From: Gammaproteobacteria bacterium
GTDB lineage: Bacteria; Pseudomonadota; Gammaproteobacteria; Pseudomonadales; Pseudohongiellaceae
Reading direction: 5' to 3'
NCBI GenBank assembly: GCA_024639905.1
Contig: JAHEGE010000006.1
Span: 218,310 to 282,309 of the forward strand
DNA: 64,000 nt
The notes beneath the pieces are model-generated. The model did no database searches. It had not been told where the DNA came from and saw nothing but the letters and a program-made list of their open reading frames with translations. Each line of letters opens with the position of its first letter. Positions within the stretch are counted from its first letter, which is position 1. This document shows, piece after piece, positions 49,519-59,871 of the stretch. The translations under genes were made by a program, and so were the position numbers.

Positions 49519-50553
49519 ATGCCTAAAACAACCGATGCCCCAAGCCCTGCTGCAAATGCAGTGAAGCCAACTCAACGCGCGCCTCGTCCCTCTGACACCA
49601 AAGGGGAAACAGGGGGCAGCGGCGTGCAATGGGTAACCGTGAGCGAGTCTCACGCTGGGCAGCGAATAGATAATTTCCTTATGCGCGAGCTCAAGGGCGT
49701 GCCACGCGCTCATGTTTACAGAATCATCCGCCGCGGGGACGTACGCATCGATAAGAAGCGCTGCAAACCTGAACGTAAGCTCAGGCTTGGCGAGCAGGTA
49801 AGGGTGCCGCCTTACAGTGGAGCAGAAGTACAACAGCCCGGTCCGCTGAGTCCAGCGCTAAAACAGCGGCTTCTCGACCTCGTCCTCACAGAGAACGACG
49901 ATTACCTGGTCATCAATAAGCCCAGCGGCATGGCCGTCCACGGCGGCTCTGGCATTCGCCTAGGGCTCATCGAGGCGGTGCGCCAGGTTTCGGCAGCTTG
50001 GCAGCATACCGAACTTGCACACAGGCTAGATCGCGAGACCTCGGGCTGTTTACTAATCGCAAAGAACGCGCGCTTCCTAAAATTCGCACAAGACCAATTC
50101 CGCGGCAAAGGAGTACGCAAAGAGTATCTTGCCCTCGTTGCTGGCACATGGCCCAGCGGTGTTAAGAGCGTAGATGCCAACCTGAAAAAGGACGCGCTAG
50201 GGGAGGGCGAGCGCATCGTCAGGGTCAGCCCCGAGGGTAAAGCCGCGCTCACACGCTTCGAGATTGAGCGCAGCTATGCCGAGGCAACTCTACTGCGAGC
50301 CATGCCCGAGACCGGGCGTACGCATCAGATTCGAGTGCATTGCCAAACGACCGGGCACGCCATCCTCGGAGACGCGAAATATACGCCCAAGCCGCTGTCG
50401 AGCACGTTCCCGCGAGTAGCCAGCCTGTGCCTGCATGCTGCGCGCTTGTCGTTCGAGGCAAACGAGGCGGGTGATAGGGTCGACGTGGAGGCTGATCTTG
50501 ACCCACAGTTCGCGGCGCTGCTTACCTCCCTTGACTCTCTCGAAAATCGTTAG
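49519..50553 (+). CDS. rluC: 23S rRNA pseudouridine synthase RluC
   Basis: RluC makes pseudouridines 955, 2504 and 2580 in 23S rRNA. 344 aa with a polar N-terminal extension (about 35 residues), an S4 domain (GQRIDNFLMRELKGVPRAHV), the catalytic aspartate in LAHRLDRETSGCLLIAKN (about residues 169-186) and ETGRTHQIRVHCQTTGHAILG (quoted in outline) in the core. In many relatives rluC lies a few genes before rpmF, as here; the intervening HAD, sppA and maf genes are absent. Confidence 0.92.
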   Translation: MPKTTDAPSPAANAVKPTQRAPRPSDTKGETGGSGVQWVTVSESHAGQRIDNFLMRELKGVPRAHVYRIIRRGDVRIDKKRCKPERKLRLGEQVRVPPYSGAEVQQPGPLSPALKQRLLDLVLTENDDYLVINKPSGMAVHGGSGIRLGLIEAVRQVSAAWQHTELAHRLDRETSGCLLIAKNARFLKFAQDQFRGKGVRKEYLALVAGTWPSGVKSVDANLKKDALGEGERIVRVSPEGKAALTRFEIERSYAEATLLRAMPETGRTHQIRVHCQTTGHAILGDAKYTPKPLSSTFPRVASLCLHAARLSFEANEAGDRVDVEADLDPQFAALLTSLDSLENR

Positions 50554-50605
50554 GAATTACAACTGCCTACTAGCATGGCCAGAGCCCGTTTTCGCTAGGA
50601 AGTCT

Positions 50606-50634
50606 TTGACAGGAGGTCTCTAGACGCCTATTAT
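50606..50634 (+). promoter_or_regulatory. Strong sigma-70 promoter for the yceD-rpmF-plsX-fab cluster
   Basis: TTGACA (50606-50611), 17 bp, TATTAT (50629-50634). The -10 ends only 9 bp before the yceD ATG, so the predicted transcription start falls within a few bases of the start codon. Confidence 0.7.
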
Positions 50635-50643
50635 TGCGCGCCT

Positions 50644-51183
50644 ATGTCGGACAGCCCCAGCCCAGTTTCTTTCCCACGCTATGTAGATGCACGTAAGGTG
50701 TTCTCGCAGAAGGGATTTTATGGCGGAGAGCTGAGCCGAGACCAACTGCCTCGATTAGCGGGCCTGTTGGCGGATGGCGCGTTTTACGCGAATGCCAGCT
50801 TGAGGTTCGAGTTAGATAAGCGCGGCAGGAAGATTATTGAAGGAGAGGTAGAGGCAAGGCTCTCAGTCGCCTGCCAACGCTGCCTTAAGCCTTTAGAACT
50901 GCGTCTAGCAGACGACATAAGACTGGCGTTGGTTATCGATGAAGCTGGCGCCGAGCGGCTTGATGACGACGTAGAGCCTTGGATCGAGAGTGAATTTAAG
51001 CTCGATCCCACGCTCATCGTAGAAGAACAGCTGCTTTTGAGTATGCCGCTCGCGGCCTACCACGATAAAACAGATTGCAGTCCTGAGGTAGTCGGCGCAA
51101 AAGAGGCGCTAGATTTTCAGGGCGACAAGGACCGTAAAACTAATCCGTTTGCGGCACTTGAGGCGCTCAAAACGCCGAAATAG
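50644..51183 (+). CDS. yceD: YceD (DUF177) protein
   Basis: 179-aa DUF177 protein, cotranscribed with rpmF in most bacteria and implicated in 23S rRNA processing/ribosome assembly. It shows the CxxC motif in ACQRCLKPLEL (about residues 77-87) and the acidic EPWIESEFKLDPTLIVEEQLL region (quoted in outline). ATG 50644 fits the family start (PRYVDARKVFSQKGFYGGEL). rpmF follows 58 bp later. Confidence 0.92.
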   Translation: MSDSPSPVSFPRYVDARKVFSQKGFYGGELSRDQLPRLAGLLADGAFYANASLRFELDKRGRKIIEGEVEARLSVACQRCLKPLELRLADDIRLALVIDEAGAERLDDDVEPWIESEFKLDPTLIVEEQLLLSMPLAAYHDKTDCSPEVVGAKEALDFQGDKDRKTNPFAALEALKTPK

Positions 51184-51241
51184 CATTCACGTAGACGCGC
51201 CGTCTAGAGCGGCCGACTACCTAAATTACTAGGAGAAAGAC

Positions 51242-51421
51242 ATGGCCGTTCAAAAGAGTAAAGTTACACGTTCACGCCGCGACAAGCGCCGCACACACGA
51301 CGCATTGACGGGTCCTACGCTGTCTACAGACAAGACTACTGGTGAGATTCATCGCCGCCATAACATCACTGCTGACGGTTTCTACAAGGGCAAGAAGGTA
51401 CTCGACCTCGGCGCCGAGTAG
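51242..51421 (+). CDS. rpmF: 50S ribosomal protein L32
   Basis: A 59-residue basic protein beginning [20 protein letters not shown] and ending [11 protein letters not shown], typical of L32 without the zinc cysteines. RBS TAGGAGA lies 5-12 bp upstream of the ATG. plsX starts 8 bp after its stop. Confidence 0.96.
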   Translation: MAVQKSKVTRSRRDKRRTHDALTGPTLSTDKTTGEIHRRHNITADGFYKGKKVLDLGAE

Positions 51422-51429
51422 TCTACCCT

Positions 51430-52431
51430 TTGGATCGACGCAATCCGCAGGGCTCGGAGCGATGCATAGCGATCGACGCTATGGGTGGAGAGGGCGGTCC
51501 TGAGACGACGGTTCCCGCCACGCTTTCAGCCCTAAATCGTCATCCTGAAATGACCGTCCTGCTGGTTGGTGACGAAGAGCGCATAGAGCCGGTCCTCCAA
51601 TTAGCCAGGGCCGACACAGCTGCGCTGTCAAGGCTACGGCTCTGCCATACGCCAGGCGTATTCCTCGATACAGATAAGCCTGCAGCGGTATTGCGGTCTG
51701 GACAAGATACGTCGATCTATCGCTGCATCGAGCTTCACCGGCAAGGATTAGCCTCTGCTGTCGTGAGCGCAGGAAACACCGGCGCGTTACTCATGCTTGG
51801 ACGTCATCTGTTAAAGACGATAACCGGCATAGAGCTGCCCGCAATCGTCGCGACACTCCCTTTAAGCGGAAGCAACACACTCCTATTAGATGTAGGTGCA
51901 AATCTCGCGTGTAGCCCGCTTCACCTCGAACAATTCGCTATCATGGGGAGCGTGCTCGCCAGGGCTCAGTTCGATTGCGCTCCTCGTGTTGCGCTCCTCA
52001 ACGTCGGCGCAGAAGATTACAAAGGCACGGACGATGTCCGCGCCGCCGCGGAGTTGCTCGAGAGTAACTCCGCAATCGATTTCTTGGGATTCCTCGAGGC
52101 CAATCAGGTGTTTTCGGGGCTTGCGGAGGTTGTCGTCTGTAACGGCTTCGTGGGAAATGTCATGATCAAGGCGAGCGCAGGTGCCGCAAACGCGGTCCGC
52201 GCCGAGGTATTACGCGCCCAATCTGACTCAGCCAGCGCGCAAACCGACAGCGCCGCACTAGACCTTCTCAATCCCCAGCGGTTTAATGGGGCAAGTCTGC
52301 TAGGCTTGTGTGGCAATGTGATCAAAAGCCACGGCAACGCGGACGTTCTCGGGTTTAGTTGCGCCATCGATCAAGCCTATAGAGAACAGACAGCTGATAT
52401 CCCCGAACTTATTCGCCAGGCAGTCGCGTAG
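51430..52431 (+). CDS. plsX: Phosphate acyltransferase PlsX
   Basis: Converts acyl-ACP to acyl-phosphate, the first step of phospholipid synthesis with PlsY. 333 aa. TTG 51430 is the only reasonable start and gives MDRRNPQGSERCIAIDAMGGEGGP; family members start just before IAIDAMGG. Conserved VVSAGNTGALLMLGR, VLLNVGAEDYKGTDDVR-like LLNVGAEDYKGTDD and VVCNGFVGNVMIKASAG are present. The usual MGGD reads MGGE. No fabH follows; fabD is next. Confidence 0.93.
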   Translation: MDRRNPQGSERCIAIDAMGGEGGPETTVPATLSALNRHPEMTVLLVGDEERIEPVLQLARADTAALSRLRLCHTPGVFLDTDKPAAVLRSGQDTSIYRCIELHRQGLASAVVSAGNTGALLMLGRHLLKTITGIELPAIVATLPLSGSNTLLLDVGANLACSPLHLEQFAIMGSVLARAQFDCAPRVALLNVGAEDYKGTDDVRAAAELLESNSAIDFLGFLEANQVFSGLAEVVVCNGFVGNVMIKASAGAANAVRAEVLRAQSDSASAQTDSAALDLLNPQRFNGASLLGLCGNVIKSHGNADVLGFSCAIDQAYREQTADIPELIRQAVA

Positions 52432-52476
52432 CCCGATTGCTTACTCACCCAATACCCCTTATCAAGGAGTCATCTC

Positions 52477-53403
52477 ATGAGCAAGTTTGGACTAGTCTTC
52501 CCAGGACAGGGCTCTCAGAAGCTGGGCATGCTCGCCGCCTTGGCCGAATCCCATCAGGTAGTCAAAGCCACATTTGACGAGGCCTCAGAAGTCCTGCAGC
52601 GCGACCTCTGGGAAATTACTCAGAGTGATTCGGAGAACCTCTTAGACCGCACGGATATCACTCAGCCGGCACTTCTCACTGCCTCGATCGCAATCTGGAG
52701 AGCGTGGGAGCAGGCTGGCGGCAAGAAACCGGCAATCTTGGCTGGGCATAGCCTTGGCGAGTATTCGGCTCTCGTGTGCGCAGAAGTCATCGGCTTCCGC
52801 GACGCTGTGACTTTGGTCAATCGACGGGGGCTCTACATGCAGAATGCCGTGCCTCCAGGCACCGGTAAAATGGCGGCTATCGTCGGATTAGACGACGAGG
52901 CGATACGGGCGATCTGCGAAGACTCAGCGCAGGGGGAGATCGTCTCTCCCGCCAATTATAATTCGAGCGGTCAAACCGTGATCGCCGGAAACGCCGCGGC
53001 GGTAGAGCGCGCCATGCTCGCCTGCAAAGCAGCCGGCGCCAAGCGCGCATTGCCGCTCAATGTTAGCGTGCCATCGCATTGCGAGCTCATGCGACCCGCA
53101 GCAGAGGAGCTAGCCGTGGATCTCGAGGCTATACGATTCGCCCCGAGCACAATCCCAGTGGTACAGAACTCTGTTGCAGCGGTGGTTAGCGACCCCGTGC
53201 AGTTGAAGGCAAATCTCATCAGCCAGCTTTACATGCCCGTGCAGTGGGTTGAGAGCGTCAAGGCGATCGGCGCAGCCGACGTGACTCGACTCGTTGAGTG
53301 CGGCCCCGGCAAAGTGCTGAGCGGCCTCATTAAGCGCATAGATCCCGAGATCAGCTGTATGGGCAGTGAATCCCCCGAGGACTTCGCCACAGCCCTTAAT
53401 TAG
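52477..53403 (+). CDS. fabD: Malonyl-CoA-ACP transacylase
   Basis: Loads malonyl groups on ACP. 308 aa, FPGQGSQKLGML oxyanion loop (residues 8-19), catalytic serine in LAGHSLGEYSALVCA (about residue 93), and the active-site histidine in VSVPSHCELMRPA (about residue 202). RBS AAGGAG is 10 bp upstream. Confidence 0.95.
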   Translation: MSKFGLVFPGQGSQKLGMLAALAESHQVVKATFDEASEVLQRDLWEITQSDSENLLDRTDITQPALLTASIAIWRAWEQAGGKKPAILAGHSLGEYSALVCAEVIGFRDAVTLVNRRGLYMQNAVPPGTGKMAAIVGLDDEAIRAICEDSAQGEIVSPANYNSSGQTVIAGNAAAVERAMLACKAAGAKRALPLNVSVPSHCELMRPAAEELAVDLEAIRFAPSTIPVVQNSVAAVVSDPVQLKANLISQLYMPVQWVESVKAIGAADVTRLVECGPGKVLSGLIKRIDPEISCMGSESPEDFATALN

Positions 53404-53449
53404 TCTTTAGTATGAATCCGGGCTTTGGCTCGAGAAGAAGGAGCAATAG

Positions 53450-54193
53450 ATGTCAGACACCCAACGTATAGCCCTAGTTACCGGCGCAAGCCGCGGTATT
53501 GGCAAGGCGATCGCACTAGAACTAGGTTCAGAAGGCTTCACGGTCGTGGGCACGGCGACAACGCCAGCCGGTGCCGAATCGATTTCTGCCTATCTTGCTC
53601 AGGCTGGTTTTTCCGGCGGCGGTTTAGCAGCCGACGTCTCGTCCGACGCCTCCGTCACAGCTCTTTTCGACGCGCTAGCAAGCGCCTATGGCGCGCCTGC
53701 TGTTATCGTGAATAATGCGGGCATTACGCGCGACAACCTGCTTATGCGCATGAAGACAGACGAATGGGCCAGCGTTATCGATACCAACCTTGGCTCACTG
53801 TACCGAGTGTGCAAGGCGGGTGTTAAGGCGATGACGAAAGCACGCTGGGGCCGCATAATTAATATCAGCTCGGTCGTTGGCGCTAGCGGCAATGCAGGGC
53901 AGAGCAACTATGCGGCGTCCAAAGCGGGCGTAGAGGGATTTACCCGAGCATTAGCCAAAGAGATTGGTTCGCGAGGCATTACAGTAAATGCGGTCGCGCC
54001 GGGCTTTATCGAAACCGACATGACCGATGCGCTACCCGAGGCGCAGGCGCAGGCGCTCTTATCACAGATCCCCCTGGGGCGTCTGGGTCAGCCGCAAGAG
54101 ATCGCAAGCGTCGTGGCGTTTTTGGCCTCGGAGAAGGGGGCTTACATCACCGGAGAGATCCTGCAGGTCAACGGCGGCATGTACATGAATTAA
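53450..54193 (+). CDS. fabG: 3-oxoacyl-ACP reductase FabG
   Basis: NADPH-dependent reductase of the fatty-acid elongation cycle. 247-aa SDR with nucleotide motif TGASRGIGKAIALEL (residues 11-25), NNAG at about 86-89, and the Ser-Tyr-Lys set in NISSVVGASGNAGQSNYAASK (quoted in outline; about 137-158). RBS AAGGAG is 8 bp upstream. Confidence 0.95.
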   Translation: MSDTQRIALVTGASRGIGKAIALELGSEGFTVVGTATTPAGAESISAYLAQAGFSGGGLAADVSSDASVTALFDALASAYGAPAVIVNNAGITRDNLLMRMKTDEWASVIDTNLGSLYRVCKAGVKAMTKARWGRIINISSVVGASGNAGQSNYAASKAGVEGFTRALAKEIGSRGITVNAVAPGFIETDMTDALPEAQAQALLSQIPLGRLGQPQEIASVVAFLASEKGAYITGEILQVNGGMYMN

Positions 54194-54240
54194 CCCTAAG
54201 CGCCTGAGTTTATTGATGGATTTCAAAGGCTTCTGTATTT

Positions 54241-54246
54241 TATAAT
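54241..54246 (+). promoter_or_regulatory. Candidate -10 element for acpP
   Basis: A perfect TATAAT in an AT-rich gap 137 bp before acpP. No convincing -35 at standard spacing. A separate promoter here would fit the high level of ACP needed relative to neighbouring enzymes. Confidence 0.4.
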
Positions 54247-54382
54247 TTAGGCATTACATCGCCTCGAAATACGGGTAAACTTGCACTCCAATTTACACGG
54301 TTAGCCCAATTTGCAGTCGGGAAGCCGCAACAAGAAATGCACAAACATCGCATCAAAAAGAGTTTTAGGAGCTAAATTAAAT

Positions 54383-54616
54383 ATGAGTAGCATCGAAGAG
54401 CGCGTAAAGAAAATCGTCTGCGAACAGCTAGGCGTTAAAGAAGACGAAGTGAAAGCGACTGCTTCTTTCGTCGATGATCTAGGCGCGGATTCGCTAGATA
54501 CCGTAGAACTAGTTATGGCTCTTGAGGAAGAATTCGAGACTGAAATTCCTGACGAAGAAGCTGAGAAAATCACGACAGTTCAATTGGCTTGCGACTACAT
54601 CAACGCAAACCTGTAA
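54383..54616 (+). CDS. acpP: Acyl carrier protein
   Basis: 77-aa acidic carrier. The phosphopantetheine serine lies in [18 protein letters not shown] (about residue 37). ATG 54383 gives [18 protein letters not shown], the family start, with TAGGAG 11 bp upstream. An in-frame ATG at 54311 would add 24 unrelated residues and is rejected. Confidence 0.97.
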   Translation: MSSIEERVKKIVCEQLGVKEDEVKATASFVDDLGADSLDTVELVMALEEEFETEIPDEEAEKITTVQLACDYINANL

Positions 54617-54640
54617 GACGTCAGTATTTTGATTGAAGCG

Positions 54641-54680
54641 AAGCTACTCCTGAGCGATCACGAGTAGCTTTCGTGTTTTT
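54641..54680 (+). terminator. Terminator/attenuator between acpP and fabF
   Basis: Stem AAGCTACTC (54641-54649) with GAGTAGCTT (54662-54670), 12-nt loop, followed by TCGTGTTTTT. It probably ends part of the abundant acpP transcript. Confidence 0.75.
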
Positions 54681-54750
54681 AGTGCCACACCTTTTCGCGC
54701 AGCCGGCCTGCGCCAAAGCTGTCCGGCACACCGTAGAGTGAGGAGCTGCG

Positions 54751-55992
54751 ATGAACAGCAGGCGTGTGGTAGTAACCGGTCTAGGACTCGTTAGCCCCGT
54801 AGGTAACGATGTCGCGTCATCATGGGAGGCCATTAAAAATGGTCGCAGCGGCATCGCCCCCCTTGAGCAATTCGATACCAGCGATTTCACTACGCGTTTT
54901 GGCGGCTCAATAAAGGATTTCGACTGTGAGCGCTATATTCCGCTCAAAGACTCGCGGCGCATGGATATTTTCATGCATTACGGCATCGCCGCTGGTGTCC
55001 AGGCATTCGAAGATGCCGGACTTAATGACAGCAATTTCGTTCCAGAACGCACAGGGATTGCCGTTGGCTCTGGGATCGGTGGCATAACCACGATTGAAAA
55101 CACTGCAGTACTGATTAAAGAGTCCGGCCCGCGAAAGGTTTCGCCGTTCTTCGTTCCTGGTTCGATCTCAAATATGATCTCGGGCAACCTCTCCATTCGC
55201 TTTAACCTGCAAGGCCCTAATATCTCGGTTGTGACAGCATGCACAACCGGCACTCATAATATTGGAATTGCCGCTAACATGATTAGCAACGGCCAAGCCG
55301 ATGTAATGCTGGCTGGGGGCTCGGAGATGGCCACCTCACCAGTTGGGCTTGGCGGTTTCTGTGCGGCTCGCGCGCTATCGACACGCAACGACGACCCACA
55401 ATCAGCGAGCCGGCCCTGGGACGCTGATCGCGATGGCTTCGTGCTAAGCGATGGCGCGGGCGTTATCGTCATTGAAGAGTTGGAACACGCAAAGGCCAGG
55501 GGAGCGACGATTTACGCAGAACTGGTTGGCTTCGGCATGAGCGGAGACGCTTTCCATATGACCTCGCCTCCTGAGGGCGGCCGGGGCGCCGCACAGTGTA
55601 TGCAAAACGCCCTAATTAGCGCCGGGCTCGATGCCTCAGTCATCGATTACGTGAACGCGCACGGCACGTCAACACTAGCCGGAGATATCGCCGAGACCCA
55701 GGCGATCAAAACAGTGTTCGGCGACCACAGCGCGAAACTCGCAGTAAGCTCAACGAAGTCGATGATTGGACATTTACTCGGCGCCTCCGGTGCGGCGGAG
55801 GCAATCGTCTCAATCCTGTCACTCCGTGATCAGATCCTTACGCCAACTATCAACCTCGATACACCTGCCGAGGGCTGCGATCTGGACTACGTCCCGCACA
55901 CTGCGCGCGATGCGAAGCTCGAATACGCCCTGAGCAATTCATTCGGCTTCGGCGGCACTAACGGCAGCCTTATCTTCTCTCGGTTTAAGTGA
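54751..55992 (+). CDS. fabF: 3-oxoacyl-ACP synthase II
   Basis: Condensing enzyme of fatty-acid elongation, 413 aa. Catalytic cysteine in [15 protein letters not shown] (about residue 164), histidines in [11 protein letters not shown] (about 304) and [13 protein letters not shown] (about 340), and the closing [14 protein letters not shown]. Its TGA overlaps the GTG start of mltG (GTGA). Confidence 0.96.
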   Translation: MNSRRVVVTGLGLVSPVGNDVASSWEAIKNGRSGIAPLEQFDTSDFTTRFGGSIKDFDCERYIPLKDSRRMDIFMHYGIAAGVQAFEDAGLNDSNFVPERTGIAVGSGIGGITTIENTAVLIKESGPRKVSPFFVPGSISNMISGNLSIRFNLQGPNISVVTACTTGTHNIGIAANMISNGQADVMLAGGSEMATSPVGLGGFCAARALSTRNDDPQSASRPWDADRDGFVLSDGAGVIVIEELEHAKARGATIYAELVGFGMSGDAFHMTSPPEGGRGAAQCMQNALISAGLDASVIDYVNAHGTSTLAGDIAETQAIKTVFGDHSAKLAVSSTKSMIGHLLGASGAAEAIVSILSLRDQILTPTINLDTPAEGCDLDYVPHTARDAKLEYALSNSFGFGGTNGSLIFSRFK

Positions 55993-57032
55993 TCCCAGAC
56001 AACCAGCAGCGTGTTGCTAAACCGGGAGGGCTACTCCCTAAGCTGCGCGCTGCAGCCATCGCTGTTTCTGCGGCGATGGCACTGGGATTGCTCGTTTGGG
56101 CCACGTTGCTCAGCTCGCCCTCGAGTCCGACTCCAAATTTATTCGTCGTTGAGCGAGGCGCTGCTTTTCGTAGTATTGCTCGCGATCTGCAGGCTCAGGG
56201 CCTACTCCGCTCCGCTCTTGCCTTCGAGTTACTCGCACTTGCAAAGTCGAAGCGCGCGGACCTTCGCAGCGGCGAATACGAATTTACCGGTTCCGAGACG
56301 GCGACCGAAGTCCTCGACAAACTCGTGGCAGGCTCGGTTAAGACCTATTCGCTTACCCTAGTAGAAGGCTGGACGCTGCAGCAGACCCTAAACGCGCTAT
56401 GGGCCCGCGACGAGATCGAGCGGACGCTATTGGGCGCAGAGGACCCAGCACTTGCTCGCTTCGCGCTTGGGCAGCCTAAGCTGTTAGAGGGCAGTTTCGC
56501 ACCCAACACCTATCGCTATGCGCGGGGCGATACCGATGTCGATATTCTCAGGCAGGCGTCTGCTCTGCTGCGAGCAGACCTGGAAACCGCATGGGAAGCG
56601 CGTGAGCTAAACTCGCCGCTGCAAACACCTTACGAGGCACTCATACTTGCCTCCATCGTCGAAAAAGAAACCGGGTTAAGCAGCGAACGCCATCGCGTCG
56701 CGGGGGTGTTTATCAATCGCCTCGCTATTGGCATGCGCTTACAATCGGATCCTACGACCATATATGGGCTCGGCGAGGACTATGAAGGGCCTCTGACCAG
56801 CGATCAGCTGCGCAAAGAGACGCCTTACAATACCTACAGAATCGATGGCCTGCCGCCAACCCCTATAGCCATGCCTGGGCGCGCCGCTTTGCAGGCCGTC
56901 TTGCATCCCGAACATCACGATTTTCTGTATTTCGTTGCCGACGGCATGGGCGGGCACGTATTCTCTGTTACGCTTACTGAACACAACGCGGCAGTTGAAA
57001 ATTACCGCGCCACGCTCACGCATGAGCAGTAG
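55989..57032 (+). CDS. mltG: Endolytic murein transglycosylase MltG (YceG-like)
   Basis: Cleaves nascent peptidoglycan glycan strands at the inner membrane. 347 aa from GTG 55989, with one membrane helix (about residues 22-44), a LysM-like region, and the YceG catalytic core with the essential glutamate in [20 protein letters not shown] (about residue 221) and [13 protein letters not shown]. It normally follows pabC; here pabC is missing and fabF abuts directly. Confidence 0.93.
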   Translation: MIPDNQQRVAKPGGLLPKLRAAAIAVSAAMALGLLVWATLLSSPSSPTPNLFVVERGAAFRSIARDLQAQGLLRSALAFELLALAKSKRADLRSGEYEFTGSETATEVLDKLVAGSVKTYSLTLVEGWTLQQTLNALWARDEIERTLLGAEDPALARFALGQPKLLEGSFAPNTYRYARGDTDVDILRQASALLRADLETAWEARELNSPLQTPYEALILASIVEKETGLSSERHRVAGVFINRLAIGMRLQSDPTTIYGLGEDYEGPLTSDQLRKETPYNTYRIDGLPPTPIAMPGRAALQAVLHPEHHDFLYFVADGMGGHVFSVTLTEHNAAVENYRATLTHEQ

Positions 57033-57057
57033 ACGACGATTAGCGAGCTAGAATTAA

Positions 57058-57705
<648 letters not shown>

Positions 57706-57709
57706 GGCG

Positions 57710-58699
57710 ATGCTCGGTGAGACTCTGCCCCCATGGCTATTGCCCGCTTGGTCTTCGTTACTTGCGAAGGCAGAGGCAGGCACGCTCGCTCATGCCTACA
57801 TAGTCGACGGTGCTCGCGGCTTGGGCAAGTTGGCGTTCGCAAGGCGCTTAGCCGCCACGCTTAGCTGCCTAGAGCCTACTGCGCAGGGAGGCTGCGGCCA
57901 TTGCAAGAGTTGCGCGCTCAATGCCAGCGACACTCACCCCGACGTGATGTTGCTCGCGCCTAAAGAACCTGGCAAAGGCTTAACGATCGATCTGATCCGT
58001 AGCCTTGGCGATTATGCGCAGCGCTCAAGTCACGCCGGCGGCGCCCGCGTGGCTGTGCTCGCTGAGGCGCACACAATGAACATTAACGCCGCCAATGCAT
58101 TACTGAAGACTCTGGAAGAGCCGCAGCAGGCGACCTATCTCTTTCTCGTTACCGACCAGCCAGGACTCCTCAGCCCTACTATCAGAAGCCGCTGTCAGAA
58201 GATTTCGATACCTAGGCCTAACGAGTCAGACGCTTTGGCGTGGCTACAACACGCCGCTACTGAAGGGATCGATAAGCAGAGGGCGCTGGAATGCCTAAAA
58301 GCGGCAGGCGGGGGGCCGCTGTTCGCACTCGAGCTCATGGAAGGCGACACCCTGACCCTGCGCGCAAGGGTCGATGACGCGTTTGCCGAGGTGCTGAGCG
58401 GCCGCGCACAACCGGAAGACCTCCTCGCTGCGCTTAGCGCGCTTGAGCCAATCCACGCCGCGGAACAGCTGCTTTCTGCCGCTTCAGCTCAGGCAAAGCG
58501 CCTTCTGCTGGCCAATCAAGATAGCTCGGAAAGCGAGGCAGCAGAGGCGAGGGCGGTACAGGCGGGGAGGGTGTTAAAGCTCGCCGAAGAATGCGAGCTC
58601 GCTCGTCGTCAATTGGCCTCAACAAGCAACCCGAACCCTCGCTTGGTACTCGAATCATTGAGCTGGCTGACGAGCAGGGCGCTGCGACAGGGCGCCTAG
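57710..58699 (+). CDS. holB: DNA polymerase III delta-prime subunit
   Basis: Stator of the clamp loader. 329 aa, with a degenerate P-loop DGARGLGKLAFARRL (about residues 28-42), zinc-module cysteines CGHCKSCAL (about 63-71) and SRC motif TIRSRCQKISIPRP. It partners with DnaX, coded at 10.3 kb. Its TAG stop overlaps the convergent LhgO-like gene's stop in CTAG. Confidence 0.93.
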   Translation: MLGETLPPWLLPAWSSLLAKAEAGTLAHAYIVDGARGLGKLAFARRLAATLSCLEPTAQGGCGHCKSCALNASDTHPDVMLLAPKEPGKGLTIDLIRSLGDYAQRSSHAGGARVAVLAEAHTMNINAANALLKTLEEPQQATYLFLVTDQPGLLSPTIRSRCQKISIPRPNESDALAWLQHAATEGIDKQRALECLKAAGGGPLFALELMEGDTLTLRARVDDAFAEVLSGRAQPEDLLAALSALEPIHAAEQLLSAASAQAKRLLLANQDSSESEAAEARAVQAGRVLKLAEECELARRQLASTSNPNPRLVLESLSWLTSRALRQGA

Positions 58700-59871
58700 T
58701 CTTCGACGCCTTGCACCAAATGCCCAACCTCTTTGGCAATCGCGAGGCTCGCTGTAAGCCCCGGTGATTCGATGGCGAGCAGGTTGATTAGGCGCGGCAG
58801 CCCGGCCTCAACCTCACTACGGATTAAGAAATCAGACGGGCCACCATCTCTCGTTTTTCGCTTGGGACGAATACCGGCATAGCCCGGCACCAGCAAATGT
58901 TTATCGAGACTAGGAAAAAACCGGGCGATTGCGCGTGCAAAGGCATCGCGTTTAGTCGGATCTACCGAATAGTCGAGTACCTGACACGCCTCCGCGTCTG
59001 GACCGAAGCGCAATCCACCACTCAGATCGATCGTCGCATGGATACCAAGAGCATCGTTGTTTTGGTCTGGTAGGGGATAAATCAAATGCGAGAACGGGTT
59101 CTCGCCCTGGTACGTGAAATAACTCCCCTTGCTCATCTGCAGTGTGGGGGGCTTGGCCTCTGGACGGGACTCTTGCAGCAGCGCCGCTGCAAGCCCATTC
59201 GCCTCGAGGCCTGCGCAGTTAATCAGCACCCGAGCACGCAGTGAGTACTGGCGCTGTGCGGCGCCCTCGTGAATCAGCGTTGTCAGTACAAAGCCTTGCT
59301 CGTCAGCGTGACCCGCGCTAACCCGCGTCGAATGGGCGAAGAGGGCGCCCGCCTTCTGCGCGTCATCCAGTAGACTCTGCATATACGCATGACTATCGAT
59401 AATCCCTGTAGACGGAGAAAACAGCGCCGCCTCGGCGCTTAATGCGGGCTCCCATTGCCGGAGGCGGGAGCGAGGAATCTCTTCAAGGTCTGTTACGCCA
59501 TTCGCGATGGCGCGCCGTTCTAGCACCTCCAACTCCTCCAGTTGATCGGCTTGGGCAACGACCAGTTTGCCGATTTTCGAATAGGGCACTGCATTGTCTT
59601 CGCAGTAGCGATAGAGAAGTTCGCGTCCGTTTAAGCACAAAGACGCCTTCGCGCTGTCAGCAGGATAATAGAGCCCAGCATGAATCACTTCACTGTTGCG
59701 ACTGCTCGTGTGCCGACCAAACCCGTCCTCGCCCTCGAGCACCACGATGCTGCGCGAGCCTTGATAGTGAAGCGCCAGTTCGCGCGCCACGGCAAGGCCA
59801 ATAACGCCCGCACCAACGACGACAATGTCGAAGGCATCTTCAGGCTTTTGTTTTGCGTGCGGTAGGATCAT
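58696..59871 (-). CDS. FAD-dependent oxidoreductase, L-2-hydroxyglutarate oxidase (LhgO)-like
   Basis: 391-aa DAO-family flavoenzyme. FAD fold VVVGAGVIGLAVARELAL (about residues 17-34), RHTSSRNSEVIHAGLYYP signature (about 53-70), and GYAGIRPKRKTRDGGPSDF near the C-terminus, which is typical of the LhgO/L2HGDH subfamily. It would oxidise L-2-hydroxyglutarate or a related 2-hydroxy acid. It overlaps the upstream alkB by 4 bp. The link is suggestive, because L-2-hydroxyglutarate inhibits AlkB-type dioxygenases; the substrate is inferred. Confidence 0.8.
   Translation of the reverse strand: MILPHAKQKPEDAFDIVVVGAGVIGLAVARELALHYQGSRSIVVLEGEDGFGRHTSSRNSEVIHAGLYYPADSAKASLCLNGRELLYRYCEDNAVPYSKIGKLVVAQADQLEELEVLERRAIANGVTDLEEIPRSRLRQWEPALSAEAALFSPSTGIIDSHAYMQSLLDDAQKAGALFAHSTRVSAGHADEQGFVLTTLIHEGAAQRQYSLRARVLINCAGLEANGLAAALLQESRPEAKPPTLQMSKGSYFTYQGENPFSHLIYPLPDQNNDALGIHATIDLSGGLRFGPDAEACQVLDYSVDPTKRDAFARAIARFFPSLDKHLLVPGYAGIRPKRKTRDGGPSDFLIRSEVEAGLPRLINLLAIESPGLTASLAIAKEVGHLVQGVED

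Noticed and set aside
53425..53715. A 96-codon Arg-rich frame over the start of fabG
   Set aside because: It overlaps fabG in another frame; its composition is that of a GC-rich shadow frame.
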